Below, in pieces: positions 6,862 to 15,772 of a stretch of 64,000 bases of DNA. Location: positions 496,001 through 560,000 of the forward strand of contig CBDDOO010000002.1 in the NCBI GenBank assembly GCA_965231905.1, given 5' to 3'. Each line of letters opens with the position of its first letter. Position 1 is the first letter of the stretch. Position numbers and translations under genes: made by a program. The notes under the pieces are model-generated. The model did no database searches. It was not told where the DNA came from and worked only from the letters and a program-made list of their open reading frames with translations. Source of the DNA: G963663315 sp965231905. Its GTDB lineage: Bacteria > Pseudomonadota > Gammaproteobacteria > Arenicellales > Poriferihabitantaceae.

Positions 6862-7488
6862 CTAATCGTTGAAGTAGCCGATGATCGAACCGGACGCGCC
6901 ACTTGCGATCGCGCCAACCACCGCAAGTCTCACTCGTTCGTTCAAGCTGCTATCAATTCCAGCAATTTCTGCGCCGGTCACAGCGCCATCAATTGCACCC
7001 CTCACATCGTGCATCACTACAAGTGAAACGGTATTGTAATCGGTTCCCTGCAGGTAGTCGTTTGCATAGGCTACGCTTTCCATCAGGATTGCGGCGATCG
7101 TGCGCGCCACCGCATCAAGTCCCCCGACCGCGTCGTTGTAAATCCGATGGACCTCGCCAAACAGGGTTTCCAGTATTTCGAACTTGAAAATTTCCGCTAT
7201 CAGTGACTCGAGCTTTTCGGACTCCTGCATGGAAACCAGTTCATGTTTCTCGAGAACACCAAGCGATTGACTGAGATCCGCTTCCGACAACGCCGACTCT
7301 CCATCCTGTACTTTGCGCGCATCCAACTGGCGGCGATGCATCTTTTGTACCTCCATCTCCGTGGGCAACCGTTGCGCCTCCCCGGCTTCATGAACCGTTG
7401 CGCTTCCCTCCACTCCCGCCGTCTCCGCTTCTGAATCAATCGCCCTCGCGGCAAACATTTCTTGGCGTGTCCTTGTTGGTGTTTCCAT
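6862..7488 (-). CDS. Uncharacterised 208-residue protein
   Basis: The gene was not recognised. The protein has a polar, Glu/Gln-rich first half (residues 1-100, several QR and E clusters, possibly coiled) and a second half with alanine-rich amphipathic segments (AVARTIAAILMESVAYAND, RLAVVGAIASGASGSIIGYF) that could be helical or weakly membrane-associated. It has no signal peptide and no recognisable catalytic motif. A GGAG-like sequence precedes the start (AGAGGGAGATATA region). It lies alone between repeats and a gene remnant, so it may be an orphan gene of an accessory region. Confidence 0.55.
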   Translation of the reverse strand: METPTRTRQEMFAARAIDSEAETAGVEGSATVHEAGEAQRLPTEMEVQKMHRRQLDARKVQDGESALSEADLSQSLGVLEKHELVSMQESEKLESLIAEIFKFEILETLFGEVHRIYNDAVGGLDAVARTIAAILMESVAYANDYLQGTDYNTVSLVVMHDVRGAIDGAVTGAEIAGIDSSLNERVRLAVVGAIASGASGSIIGYFND

Positions 7489-7605
7489 TATATCTCCCTC
7501 TGATTAAAATTTTCCTGTTGTGATCATACCACCTTATGACTGGAGAATGTAAGAGAATGCTGTAATTCAGTAATTCCCGCAGATACGACCTCATCCCATG
7601 TCCCG

Positions 7606-7791
7606 GTGTCGCCCGCATGGTTGTCCGGCGCCGGGAGGGAAGATATTCGATGTCATGTTGCGCCGGAGGTCAGTCCTCCGACGATCTGGCGCGTCTTGAA
7701 GCGGTTGGTTGATGAGGGGCGGCTTGAGGTTTCGGGCAGGGCCCGAGCCACAAAATACAACCTGGCAGGCGCGGGTGTGGTTCGCGCGTAG
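7606..7791 (+). pseudogene. Remnant of a winged-helix C-terminal domain
   Basis: A short open segment encodes PPTIWRVLKRLVDEGRLEV followed by SGRARATKYNLAG, which resembles the C-terminal winged helix of Fic-like or helicase-like regulatory proteins (recognition helix, then wing ending GRxRATKY). The upstream part lacks protein-like sequence and no RBS precedes it. The best explanation is the 3' remnant of a larger lost gene. The rest of 7489-7821 shows nothing else. Confidence 0.35.
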
Positions 7792-7821
7792 AGAAGACCT
7801 GCGGTAGACAATAAACAGTCG

Positions 7822-10581
7822 CTAAAGCCGCTGGATTGACAGGTTGGGCTGGTATGCTTCGAGGTTCGGCAGGGTCAGGGGCTGGCCTGCGGTTATGATT
7901 GCGCGCGCCGCCTGAAATGCGTTATTGCGAATGATCAGCAAATGATCCATGGCGGCAGCCGAAGAGTCGGAATCCGGGCCGGAGTGATCACGAAATTCGT
8001 TTGTCGCCAGGATGTCGGTCTTTTGGTCTTCGAGTTTCGATTGGTTGCCAAGGAGTTTTTTCCTCGGGTTTTTGATAAATCCATGATTGCCGTTGATCAT
8101 GACGATATCGTCCAGGTTCTGCCGGAGACTCAAGTCAAGGATGCGTTGTTGGGCCTGGATAAAGGCGTGGGTCTGCGTATCCGGGGTGTCCGGCCATTCT
8201 ATCCTTTGCGTGACGCGGTCTATGGAAAGGTTTCCCAGCGCTTTAAGGTCACGTTGCCAGGCATCGTCGGAACCCGACAACCAGAATATGGTGTCGAACG
8301 CCCAGAGCGGCCCGCGCTTCTCCTGTATGAACCATGCGTTTGCTTTACTGGCGGCTTTATGGTTGATGTGGTCGGAGAAGTGATCCAGCAGTTCCGTGGT
8401 GGGCATTCCCAGTTCGTCCCAGCCGATCAGGTAGTTGCGGATGCGGTCTTCCCAACTGTTGACGTACTGGACGCCGTTCGGGCGTCCAAAACGATGGGAC
8501 CAATGCAGAAATGGCAGGCACAGGACCCGGCCGCCGTTCTGGCGGACTTTTTCGTGGATATAACCCTCTTCTCCACCGAAACCGCGAAATTTCCGGTTGA
8601 AACCGGGCCAGGCGGCTTTGCGGCAGGCGAACAGGCCCATACCCTGAAGTGGAATTTCAAAGGGTTCTGCATCGCCGTCTCCGGCGCGTGGATCGGTTCC
8701 CCAAACGCCGAAAAAGCCTGCGTTCCAGCGTTTTTCCATGTGTGTGCTGATGTGTTGAAAATTGTCGTAGCACAGCGGCCCGTGCAGCAGGTCGATACTG
8801 TCGGGATGTCTGGCGCAGTATTCCAGCAGACGGCTTAACGAGCCGTCGTGCAGGAAAACATGGCAGTCCACGCACAGTACGAACTCACCCCGCGCCTCGG
8901 CAAATATCCGGTCCCTGATCGCAGTACTTTTGTATTCCGGGGCGGAGATGTAACGAACCTGGTCGGTCTGACTGCAAAATTTGGCGACAGCCTGGCCGTG
9001 GCTGGAGTCCGGGTTGTTGTCAATCACCAACAATTCAATATCCGGCAGCTCCGCGCGATGGTACAGCATGATCGACATGATGGTGAAATAGACTCCATCA
9101 AAATCATCGTAGGTTGCCATTCCGATCGTAAGTCGGGGCGCCGGGGGCGGTGGATCGGGTTCCGATGGTTGGTTTCCCCCCACTGTACCCCCCACCAGCG
9201 CGGTGCGCTGACTCCCCCTCAAGAGCCTGTCCCCGGCTTGATCGGGGAGGGGAGTAATACTGGGGTTGAGGCGCGTCCGTTTTATATGGCGCTGTTCTGC
9301 CAGCAGTTCTTGTTGCCGCTTCTCTATTTCCTTCGGCAGGTTCTGGCGCAGGCCGAGCTTCCCGGCATGGTCGATTGCGGCATCCGTCCGACCGAGTCCG
9401 GCGCTTAAGTTCGCCGCCATCATTCGCGCGCCATAGTGATAGACAGAAGGCTCGAAATATCGCGCAAGCGCTGGCTGAGATACGTCAACCGCCAATTCAA
9501 TCAGGGTCAGCGCCCGCTCCGCTTCGTTGTTGGCTTCAAAAATCTCGGCCAGACGCATAAACGGTTCCAGTCTCTCCAGATCCTGTTCTATACAGGCGCT
9601 GAGCAGGTCCAGCGCGGGTGGGATGCGGTTTTTCGAGGTGTGGATCACGCCCAGAAAGTACCGGGCCTGCCAGTAAAGCTCGGCCATATTGCCATCCTCC
9701 AGATCTGCCTCGGTGACCTGGTTCGCTACGGTCTCAAAGTATTTCATGGCCTTTCCGGTTTTGCCCGATTGCAGGCAGGCGCGTCCGGTTGATAGCAGGA
9801 TATTCAGTCTGGCCGGGGAGTCGGCTGGCGCGGGATCGACATCAAGCCGGGAATGGAGCTGTGCGATGTCGTCCTTCAGGGTGGGGGTCTTCCTGAACCG
9901 GATTCCGTCATTACGCAGGCGGGGGCATATGTGGACATGGGGCGCCGCGTCACAGACGTAGTGGTCGTCGAACAGAAGTTGACCGGCCTGCCCGGTCGCG
10001 CTGTCCAGATATTCGACCGTAACATCGCTTCGCAGCAGCCGCGGCTGGCGCAGGGAGAAACGTGGAGTCCGGATTTCTACAAGGCCTATTTCCGCTCCGT
10101 GGGGCAGGGAAATACCGGAGGAATCGAAGCACTGTATCCGTTCGTCGGCTTCCAGCATCAGTACCATGTCGGCCATTTCGCGGGCGGATTGCCAAGCATG
10201 GCTCCAGGCGTCGGCAAAATCGGTAAAGTCGCGCTGTATTGTTTTGCCGGGCAGGTGGCCGAGGATTTCCGTGATCCGTTCGTCGGCTTCCGGCGGTAGT
10301 GCCCCACCACCGTACCCACCACCGTACCCCCCACCACATCCGCTTTGCGGAGTGTGACTCCCCCTCAAGGGGGGAGTGATGTCCGGCTCTTTCAATTCAT
10401 CGCCGATATATGGGGACTCCTCCTCGAGGGGGAGTGATGTCCCCCACCGGCGCTCCGATTGGCAGACGAGGATTACCCAACTGTCGATAAAAGGGGCGGC
10501 GCTTTCCAGGCATTTACGGGTGATTTCCGCTCCGGAACGCAGTACGATGGTCAGACAAATCGTTTGGGTTCCGGTATTCAA
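7822..10581 (-). CDS. Glycosyltransferase family 2 / TPR protein with in-frame repeat insertions
   Basis: A 919-residue protein. An N-terminal GT2-like segment (ICLTIVLRSGAEITRKCLES, residues 8-50) is interrupted by a low-complexity insert (about 60-96, GGGYGGGYGGG). A middle region (about 235-430) has helical TPR-like repeats. A second linker (about 445-480) leads to a second GT2 domain (about 490-720: RLTIGMATYDDFDGVYFTIM, IELLVIDNNPD, EFVLCVDCHVF). The acceptor is unknown. Both linkers are encoded by the same GC-rich repeat found between genes at 2131 and 4503, so the protein has tolerated repeat insertions. The frame is open throughout. A sugar transferase role in surface glycan assembly is inferred from the domain only. 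Confidence 0.75.
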   Translation of the reverse strand: MNTGTQTICLTIVLRSGAEITRKCLESAAPFIDSWVILVCQSERRWGTSLPLEEESPYIGDELKEPDITPPLRGSHTPQSGCGGGYGGGYGGGALPPEADERITEILGHLPGKTIQRDFTDFADAWSHAWQSAREMADMVLMLEADERIQCFDSSGISLPHGAEIGLVEIRTPRFSLRQPRLLRSDVTVEYLDSATGQAGQLLFDDHYVCDAAPHVHICPRLRNDGIRFRKTPTLKDDIAQLHSRLDVDPAPADSPARLNILLSTGRACLQSGKTGKAMKYFETVANQVTEADLEDGNMAELYWQARYFLGVIHTSKNRIPPALDLLSACIEQDLERLEPFMRLAEIFEANNEAERALTLIELAVDVSQPALARYFEPSVYHYGARMMAANLSAGLGRTDAAIDHAGKLGLRQNLPKEIEKRQQELLAEQRHIKRTRLNPSITPLPDQAGDRLLRGSQRTALVGGTVGGNQPSEPDPPPPAPRLTIGMATYDDFDGVYFTIMSIMLYHRAELPDIELLVIDNNPDSSHGQAVAKFCSQTDQVRYISAPEYKSTAIRDRIFAEARGEFVLCVDCHVFLHDGSLSRLLEYCARHPDSIDLLHGPLCYDNFQHISTHMEKRWNAGFFGVWGTDPRAGDGDAEPFEIPLQGMGLFACRKAAWPGFNRKFRGFGGEEGYIHEKVRQNGGRVLCLPFLHWSHRFGRPNGVQYVNSWEDRIRNYLIGWDELGMPTTELLDHFSDHINHKAASKANAWFIQEKRGPLWAFDTIFWLSGSDDAWQRDLKALGNLSIDRVTQRIEWPDTPDTQTHAFIQAQQRILDLSLRQNLDDIVMINGNHGFIKNPRKKLLGNQSKLEDQKTDILATNEFRDHSGPDSDSSAAAMDHLLIIRNNAFQAARAIITAGQPLTLPNLEAYQPNLSIQRL
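9176..9258. repeat. Type C repeat inserted in frame in the glycosyltransferase gene
   Basis: Read on the minus strand the order is CTCCCC, CCCCGATCAAGCCGGGGACA, TTGAGGGGGAGTCA, an inner palindrome (AGCGCACCGCGCT), then TGGTGGGG, matching the intergenic element at 2131-2205. It encodes the linker SITPLPDQAGDRLLRGSQRT and the following GG-rich residues. Confidence 0.75.
10301..10445. repeat. Second in-frame repeat cluster in the glycosyltransferase gene
   Basis: On the minus strand, a GGGGGAGT inverted-repeat unit occurs at about 10413-10440 and again at about 10355-10380, followed by ACATCCGCTTTGCGG-type palindrome sequence and a run of GGTGGGTAC triplet-like repeats that encodes GGGY. This is the same element family as at 9176-9258 and between genes elsewhere. 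It encodes residues about 48-96, which are absent from ordinary GT2 domains. Confidence 0.7.
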
Positions 10582-10803
10582 GATTTGTGGTTACTCTGGA
10601 TTGAGGGGTGTTCAGGCGGAATTATAACTGATCCGGCAGGGAAACTCTTTGCGCTCTCGCATAAGGCAAGTACGGCCCCGTGATTTCAGGATTTCAGCAA
10701 GCCTCAGTCTTACAGTTTCGCCAGCGGGCTGTTCTGCATGAGCGCCGTATTATCCAGTCTGCTTTTCTCATGAGTATAGTAGTAGTGAATACGATTTTAC
10801 GAA

Positions 10804-11715
10804 TCAGTTGATCAGTTTTCGTTTGGTGGCGCACAGCGCCCGCGCGAATTCGAGAAATTCATCCATCGCCCTCAAGCGGAATTTCTGCCGTTGGTAGACA
10901 ATCGAGAACGGGCGGCGGATGGGGTTGGTCAACGGGATGGCGCGCAATGACTTCAGGATCAGTTCCTTTTCTATGGTCGCGACGGAAACAATCGAAATAC
11001 CCAGTCCCGCCGCTACCGCGTTCTTGATCGATTCCGGGCTGCCGAATTCCATGATGATATCCAGTTCTTCAATATCGAGACCCTGCCCGGTCAACCAGTT
11101 TTCTATTACTTCGCGAGTGCCCGACCCTTCTTCGCGCCCGATAAACGGGAATGACCCGATCAGGTCAGCGCCAATCTGTCTGTATTGATGGAGGGGGTGG
11201 TCGGGGGCACATATAACGACCAGTTCGTCATCCCAGATTACGTCGGTTATCAGGGTCTTGTTGTTGACGGGCCCTTCAACAATGCCGACATCAATCTGAT
11301 TGTTCTCCACCATGTGGATAACGGAGTTGGTATTGGCCACGTTCAGGCGGACCCTGACATTCTGGAATTTCGATTGATAAGCGCCCACTACGCCAGGGAT
11401 GAAATATTCCCCGATCGTGGTGCTGGCGCCGACGATCAGCGGGCCCTGCACGTCTCCGGTCAGGGTTCTTACCTGGATATCCATTTCCTGGTACAGGGCG
11501 ATAATCCTGTCTGCGTATTCCTTTACGACCTCGCCGGTTTCGGTCAGGGTGATTCGATTGTGTGTCCGGTCGAACAGACGTGTATTGAAATATTCTTCCA
11601 GTTGACGAATCTGGAATGTTACCGCCGGCTGGGTCATGTGTAACTTCTCGGCCGCTTTCGTAAAACTGAGCAGTTTCGCTACCGCGCCGAATACCTGGAG
11701 TCGTCGATCCGCCAA
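10804..11715 (-). CDS. LysR-family transcriptional regulator
   Basis: A 303-residue regulator. Residues 1-62 hold the winged HTH (FTKAAEKLHMTQPAVTFQIRQLEEYFNTRLFDR). Residues about 90-295 are a periplasmic-binding-like effector domain of the CysB/CbbR-like subgroup (LIVGASTTIGEYFIPGVVGAY). It is encoded divergently from the Bax-inhibitor-like gene with 165 bp between them, which may hold its operator. The effector is unknown. The GMC/pncB/MttB genes downstream on both strands are possible targets but not demonstrably so. Confidence 0.9.
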   Translation of the reverse strand: MADRRLQVFGAVAKLLSFTKAAEKLHMTQPAVTFQIRQLEEYFNTRLFDRTHNRITLTETGEVVKEYADRIIALYQEMDIQVRTLTGDVQGPLIVGASTTIGEYFIPGVVGAYQSKFQNVRVRLNVANTNSVIHMVENNQIDVGIVEGPVNNKTLITDVIWDDELVVICAPDHPLHQYRQIGADLIGSFPFIGREEGSGTREVIENWLTGQGLDIEELDIIMEFGSPESIKNAVAAGLGISIVSVATIEKELILKSLRAIPLTNPIRRPFSIVYQRQKFRLRAMDEFLEFARALCATKRKLIN

Positions 11716-11880
11716 AGTGGTTGTCCTTTCGTATTATGATGGTTGATAATGATCAGTCTGCACTTGAAATTTGCGCGCCTGACCGCATTCTACTATACTA
11801 TTAGCGGTAAATGAGACGCACATCCTTGTGCTTTGATCGAATCAAATTTTCCTGATCCATAACTGAGGTGAGAAATTAAA

Positions 11881-12552
11881 ATGGCAAGATACGAAACTGC
11901 GGTTGCGCGTCCGGCTGTACGCGGCATCGAAATTAACCGTGTCCTGAAAAACACCTATATATTGCTGTCCATGACGTTGCTGTTCAGCGCTTTGACGGCG
12001 GGCTTGTCGATGGCAATGAATTTCCCGCCGCTGGGACCCATCATCACCCTGGTCGGCTATTTCGGTCTGCTGTTCCTGACCAGCAAATTCAGGAATTCCA
12101 TCCTCGGACTGGTGTTTGTCTTCGCGTTGACCGGATTCATGGGACTGACTCTCGGGCCGATCCTGAGTTACTATATCCAGGCTCTTCCGGGCGGCAGTGA
12201 AATTGTGATGACGGCGCTGGGCGGCACAGGGGTTATTTTCATCGGGCTGTCCGGCTATGTTCTGGTAACCCAAAAGGATTTCAGTTTCATTGGCGGCATG
12301 CTGATGGCGGGTATTCTGGTCGCGTTTCTGGCGATGCTGGTAACCCTGATTTTCCCGATGCCGGCGCTGAGCCTGGCGATCTCGGCAATGTTTATCCTGC
12401 TGATGTCGGGTTTGATTCTATTCCAGACCAGTGAGATTATCCATGGCGGGGAAACCAACTATATCACGGCTACGGTTACCCTCTATGTCTCAATCTTCAA
12501 TATATTCATCAGTCTGCTCCACATTCTGGGAATTTTCAGCGGCGACGACTGA
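11881..12552 (+). CDS. Bax inhibitor-1 / YccA-like membrane protein
   Basis: A 223-residue integral membrane protein with about seven hydrophobic helices. It has the family hallmarks: a short polar N-terminus with RxxEINRVLKNTY, the helix pair LFSALTAGLSMAM/FGLLFLTSK, a TGFMGLTLGPI segment, and a C-terminal YVSIFNIFISLLHILG ending in a short acidic tail. Bacterial members (YbhL/YccA/YetJ) are pH-sensitive Ca2+ channels or FtsH modulators. Which role applies here is not shown. An RBS-like GAGGTGAG lies just before ATG 11881. Confidence 0.9.
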   Translation: MARYETAVARPAVRGIEINRVLKNTYILLSMTLLFSALTAGLSMAMNFPPLGPIITLVGYFGLLFLTSKFRNSILGLVFVFALTGFMGLTLGPILSYYIQALPGGSEIVMTALGGTGVIFIGLSGYVLVTQKDFSFIGGMLMAGILVAFLAMLVTLIFPMPALSLAISAMFILLMSGLILFQTSEIIHGGETNYITATVTLYVSIFNIFISLLHILGIFSGDD

Positions 12553-12558
12553 CATCGG

Positions 12559-12620
12559 TTTTGCGGGCGGGCACGGTGACCCGCCCCTACTTCCCATCTG
12601 TTTTGCGGGTGGGCACGGTG
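12559..12620. repeat. Type A hairpin repeat, two copies
   Basis: GCGGGCGGGCACGGTGACCC followed by GCCCCTAC, and a shortened second copy (GCGGGTGGGCACGGTG) 17 bp later. They fill the convergent junction between the Bax-inhibitor-like gene and the GMC oxidoreductase and could act as a bidirectional terminator hairpin. Confidence 0.65.
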
Positions 12621-12623
12621 TTT

Positions 12624-14249
12624 TCAGCCGACGTCCCGAAGGATGGCGTCAGCGGCTTTTTCGGCAACCATGATCACAGGGCCATTGGTATTGCCGGAAA
12701 TGGCGGTGGGGAAAACCGATGCGTCCACTACTCTCAGGTTCCGGATCCGGTGGACTCGTAAATCCTGATCCACAACCGATGACCGCGGGTCAGGCCCCAT
12801 CATACAGGTACTGGTTGGATGGAAAACGGTCTCACTGCGCTCTCTGATATCCTCGACAATCTGTGATTCGGATTGAATGGACTCGCCGGGGGATATTTCG
12901 TTTTCAATGATTTTCTGGAACGCAGGCGTTTTTGCCATCCCCCTCAGGAGCCGGAATCCTTCGATCATTTCCTGGATGTCATGGTCGGTCGATAAATAGC
13001 CGGGATCAATGTCCGGGTACTTGAGCGGGTCGTTCGATGCAATGCGGATTGTGCCGCGGCTGGTCGGTCGGCATTGGCAGATTCCGTTCTGAATGGCGGG
13101 CCAGGGGTCAGGATGCATCAAGGGCCTCTCGCCTTTGGGTGATGTAATGTAAGTCAGCGCCGAAAAATACAGTTGCAGGTTCGGGCGCGCTCGTCCGGGA
13201 TGGCTTTTTATGAAGCCGCCCGCCTGATTGACGCTGAGGGACAATGGGCCTTTTCTGAACAGGACATACTGTAACCCGGCGTAGAGTTTCCCCCACCAGG
13301 GATAGAGTTGACTGTTCAGTGTGGGTACTCTCGAACGATAAAAATGGGTCAATGCCAGATGATCCTGAAGGTTCCGGCCGACTTGCGGACTATGCAAAAC
13401 CACCTCGATTTCATGCTGGCGCAGGAGTTCCCCCGGTCCGATGCCGGACAGTTGCAACAGTTGGGGTGAGTTGACGGCGCCGGCGCAGACGATGACTTCC
13501 CGGTTGGCGCGGACCTGCCTGATTTCCCCGTTTTGCAGATACTCTGCCCCGATCGCTTTTTTATCATCAAAAAGAACACGGGTGACTTGTGCGTTCAGTT
13601 CGATATTGCAGTTTTCTTTTGCCAGCGCCGGGCGAAGGTACGCTTTTGACGCGGACATACGGAAACCGTTTTTGGTGGTGATCTGGTACATTCCCACCCC
13701 TTCCTGGGTTGCGCCGTTGAAATCAGGATTCGGTTTCAGTCCATATTCCCTGGCCGCCTCGATAAAGGTGTGACAGGTGGGGTGATACGATGCGCTCGGG
13801 TCATTGACGTACAAGGGTCCGCTATCGCCGCGAAAGGTGTCGCCCCCTCGGGAATTGGTTTCGGATTTCATGAAATACGGCAGTACGTTGTCCCAGCCCC
13901 ATTCAGGGTTTCCCATGTCCCGCCAGTCGTTATAGTCTTCGCGCTGACCGCGAATGTAGACCATGGCATTGATTGAACTGGAGCCGCCCATGACCTTGCC
14001 TCGCGGCCAGTAGCTTTTTCTGCCGTTCAGGCGGGGTTGCGCCAGGGTGGTATAGCGCCAGTTGACGGCCGGGTCGTAAAAGGTTTTGCCGTAGCCTATC
14101 GGCGTCTGGATCCAGAACTTTTTGTCACTGCCGCCGGCTTCTAGCGCCAGGACGGTATGATGTCCGTTGTCTGCAAGGCGCCTGGCAAGGACTGATCCTG
14201 CGGAACCGGCGCCTATGATCACGAAGTCAACCGGTTCCACCTGAACCAT
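12624..14249 (-). CDS. GMC-family FAD oxidoreductase (choline/alcohol dehydrogenase-like)
   Basis: A 541-residue flavoprotein. The FAD-binding motif is at residues 8-30 (DFVIIGAGSAGSVLARRLAD). GMC signature 1 is near residue 85 (RGKVMGGSSSINAMVYIRG) and signature 2 near 260 (GAVNSPQLLQLSGIGP). The catalytic His region is at HPTSTCMMGP and SGNTNGPVIMVAEKAAD at the C-terminus. Members oxidise choline, other alcohols or polyols to aldehydes. Choline is attractive given the methylamine genes in the window, but no betaine aldehyde dehydrogenase or betI is adjacent. It starts 6 bp after the pncB stop, so the two are probably co-transcribed. Confidence 0.88.
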   Translation of the reverse strand: MVQVEPVDFVIIGAGSAGSVLARRLADNGHHTVLALEAGGSDKKFWIQTPIGYGKTFYDPAVNWRYTTLAQPRLNGRKSYWPRGKVMGGSSSINAMVYIRGQREDYNDWRDMGNPEWGWDNVLPYFMKSETNSRGGDTFRGDSGPLYVNDPSASYHPTCHTFIEAAREYGLKPNPDFNGATQEGVGMYQITTKNGFRMSASKAYLRPALAKENCNIELNAQVTRVLFDDKKAIGAEYLQNGEIRQVRANREVIVCAGAVNSPQLLQLSGIGPGELLRQHEIEVVLHSPQVGRNLQDHLALTHFYRSRVPTLNSQLYPWWGKLYAGLQYVLFRKGPLSLSVNQAGGFIKSHPGRARPNLQLYFSALTYITSPKGERPLMHPDPWPAIQNGICQCRPTSRGTIRIASNDPLKYPDIDPGYLSTDHDIQEMIEGFRLLRGMAKTPAFQKIIENEISPGESIQSESQIVEDIRERSETVFHPTSTCMMGPDPRSSVVDQDLRVHRIRNLRVVDASVFPTAISGNTNGPVIMVAEKAADAILRDVG

Positions 14250-14255
14250 GTCCTT

Positions 14256-15560
14256 TTAGACCGCGACCTCATAACGGTCGATCTGGTCCCGGCCAAAAAT
14301 CTTGAGGTAACGCTCGATTTCACTTTGAGGTCCCGACGCTTTCTCCAGATTATCCGATATTTTGACCGTCGGGCGCCCGTTGGCCCGGGTGACTTTGCAA
14401 ACCACGGAAAACGGATCGAGTTGATGGTTGGGGGTTGGCGGGCAGTCCCGGAAATCGTTGGTCAGATTTGTGCCCCAGCCAAAGCCGACCCGTACCCTGC
14501 CATCGAAGTGATGATACACGGTTTCGATTTCATCGATATCGAGGCCGTCTGAAAAAATCAGCAGTTTCTCCTTCGGGTTCTGCTCCATCGAGTTCCACCA
14601 CCGGATCAATTCCTCACCCCCGGCGACAGGTTGCTTGGAGTCAATCCGGAATCCACTCCATTGCGCGATCCATTGCGGCGCGTTTCTCAAAAAAGCAGTA
14701 GTGCCGAAAGTGTCGGGCAGGGCAATCAACAAATTCCCGTCGTAAGTTCGCTGCCAGCTTTCAAGCACTTGATAGGGCGCATGCAACAGCTCGTCGTCAT
14801 TCCTTGCGGTCGCGGCTATGACCATCGGCAGTTCATGGGCGTTGGTGCCAATCGCTTCGAGGTCGTGATTCATCGCCAAAAGCACATTGCTTGTGCCAAT
14901 GAATTTATCGCCAAGTCCTTCCTTCAACGCCTCGACACACCAGTTATGCCATAAAAAGCCATGTCTCCTGCGAGTGCCGAAATCCGCCAGCCGCAGATTG
15001 GGCAGCCGGTTCAGGCGCATTACCTTTTCCCACAATCTGGTCTTGGCCCGGGCATAAGTGACATCCAGTTCAAATCGCCCGGTATCCTTCAACGCCGATC
15101 TTGATCTCAGTTCGCTGATGATGGTCAGCACGGGTAGTTCCCACAGTGTTACATCAGCCCAACTGCCCCGAAAATCAATCCGGTACTGGTCGTTTTTAAC
15201 CTGAAGGTCATACTCCGGCAAACGAAACGCCTCCAGCCAGTCGATGAATTCAGGACTGAACAATCGTTCCTTGCCGTAAAATGTGTTGCCCGCCAGCCAG
15301 ATTTTTTCCTTCTTGGAAAGACTGATTGTGCGCGCGTGGTCCAGTTGTTCCGCCAGCTCAGTCCTGCCGATTTCCTGTGCCAGCCTGACCTGCCGGGAAC
15401 GGTTGATCAGTGAAAAAGTGACCGGGATGCCGGAAAACTCCTTCCAGATTGTTTGCAGCATCAACAGCTTGTAGATATCCGTATCCAGCAGGCTCCTGAC
15501 AATCGGGTCCAGTTTGAAGGTGTGGTCGTGTACACGTTTTGCCAGATCAGTTGTGGTCAT
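14256..15560 (-). CDS. pncB: Nicotinate phosphoribosyltransferase
   Basis: A 434-residue enzyme converting nicotinate and PRPP to nicotinate mononucleotide in NAD salvage. Matching family blocks are LLDTDIYKLLMLQTIW (N-terminal), FRGSWADVTLWELPVLTIISEL, RLADFGTRRRHGF, FIGTSNVLLAMNHDLEAIGTNAHELPMV (with the conserved His) and FSDGLDIDEIETVYHHFDGRVRVGFGWGTNLTND. The ATG at 15560 is used; an upstream TTG (15566) is in frame. The length is typical. With the CinA-like gene nearby the window has two NAD-metabolism genes, but they are not in one operon. Confidence 0.95.
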   Translation of the reverse strand: MTTTDLAKRVHDHTFKLDPIVRSLLDTDIYKLLMLQTIWKEFSGIPVTFSLINRSRQVRLAQEIGRTELAEQLDHARTISLSKKEKIWLAGNTFYGKERLFSPEFIDWLEAFRLPEYDLQVKNDQYRIDFRGSWADVTLWELPVLTIISELRSRSALKDTGRFELDVTYARAKTRLWEKVMRLNRLPNLRLADFGTRRRHGFLWHNWCVEALKEGLGDKFIGTSNVLLAMNHDLEAIGTNAHELPMVIAATARNDDELLHAPYQVLESWQRTYDGNLLIALPDTFGTTAFLRNAPQWIAQWSGFRIDSKQPVAGGEELIRWWNSMEQNPKEKLLIFSDGLDIDEIETVYHHFDGRVRVGFGWGTNLTNDFRDCPPTPNHQLDPFSVVCKVTRANGRPTVKISDNLEKASGPQSEIERYLKIFGRDQIDRYEVAV

Positions 15561-15711
15561 CGTCAAACAAGGGGATATTCATTACCGAAATGTCTGTGCT
15601 GGCTGGTTGTTTACAGGGTTATCGATTCCGGTCGTTGCTGTGCCCGGAGCCATGATGACACCTGATGACAGGTCGTTGATCCGTCGTCATTATAGCCTGA
15701 TTCCGCTGTCC

Positions 15712-15747
15712 GTGATATAAGCCGTGATATAAGCCGTAACATAAGCC
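15712..15747 (+). repeat. Three 12-bp tandem repeats upstream of the MttB-like gene
   Basis: GTGATATAAGCC occurs twice in perfect tandem (15712-15723, 15724-15735), then GTAACATAAGCC (15736-15747) and a decayed GTAATTCATC. The array ends about 25 bp before the ATG and just before the RBS (AGGAAA). It could be a regulator-binding array in the leader or merely a slippage product. The spacing of roughly one helical turn per unit favours a protein-binding site. Confidence 0.6.
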
Positions 15748-15772
15748 GTAATTCATCATCAGGAAAATAATC

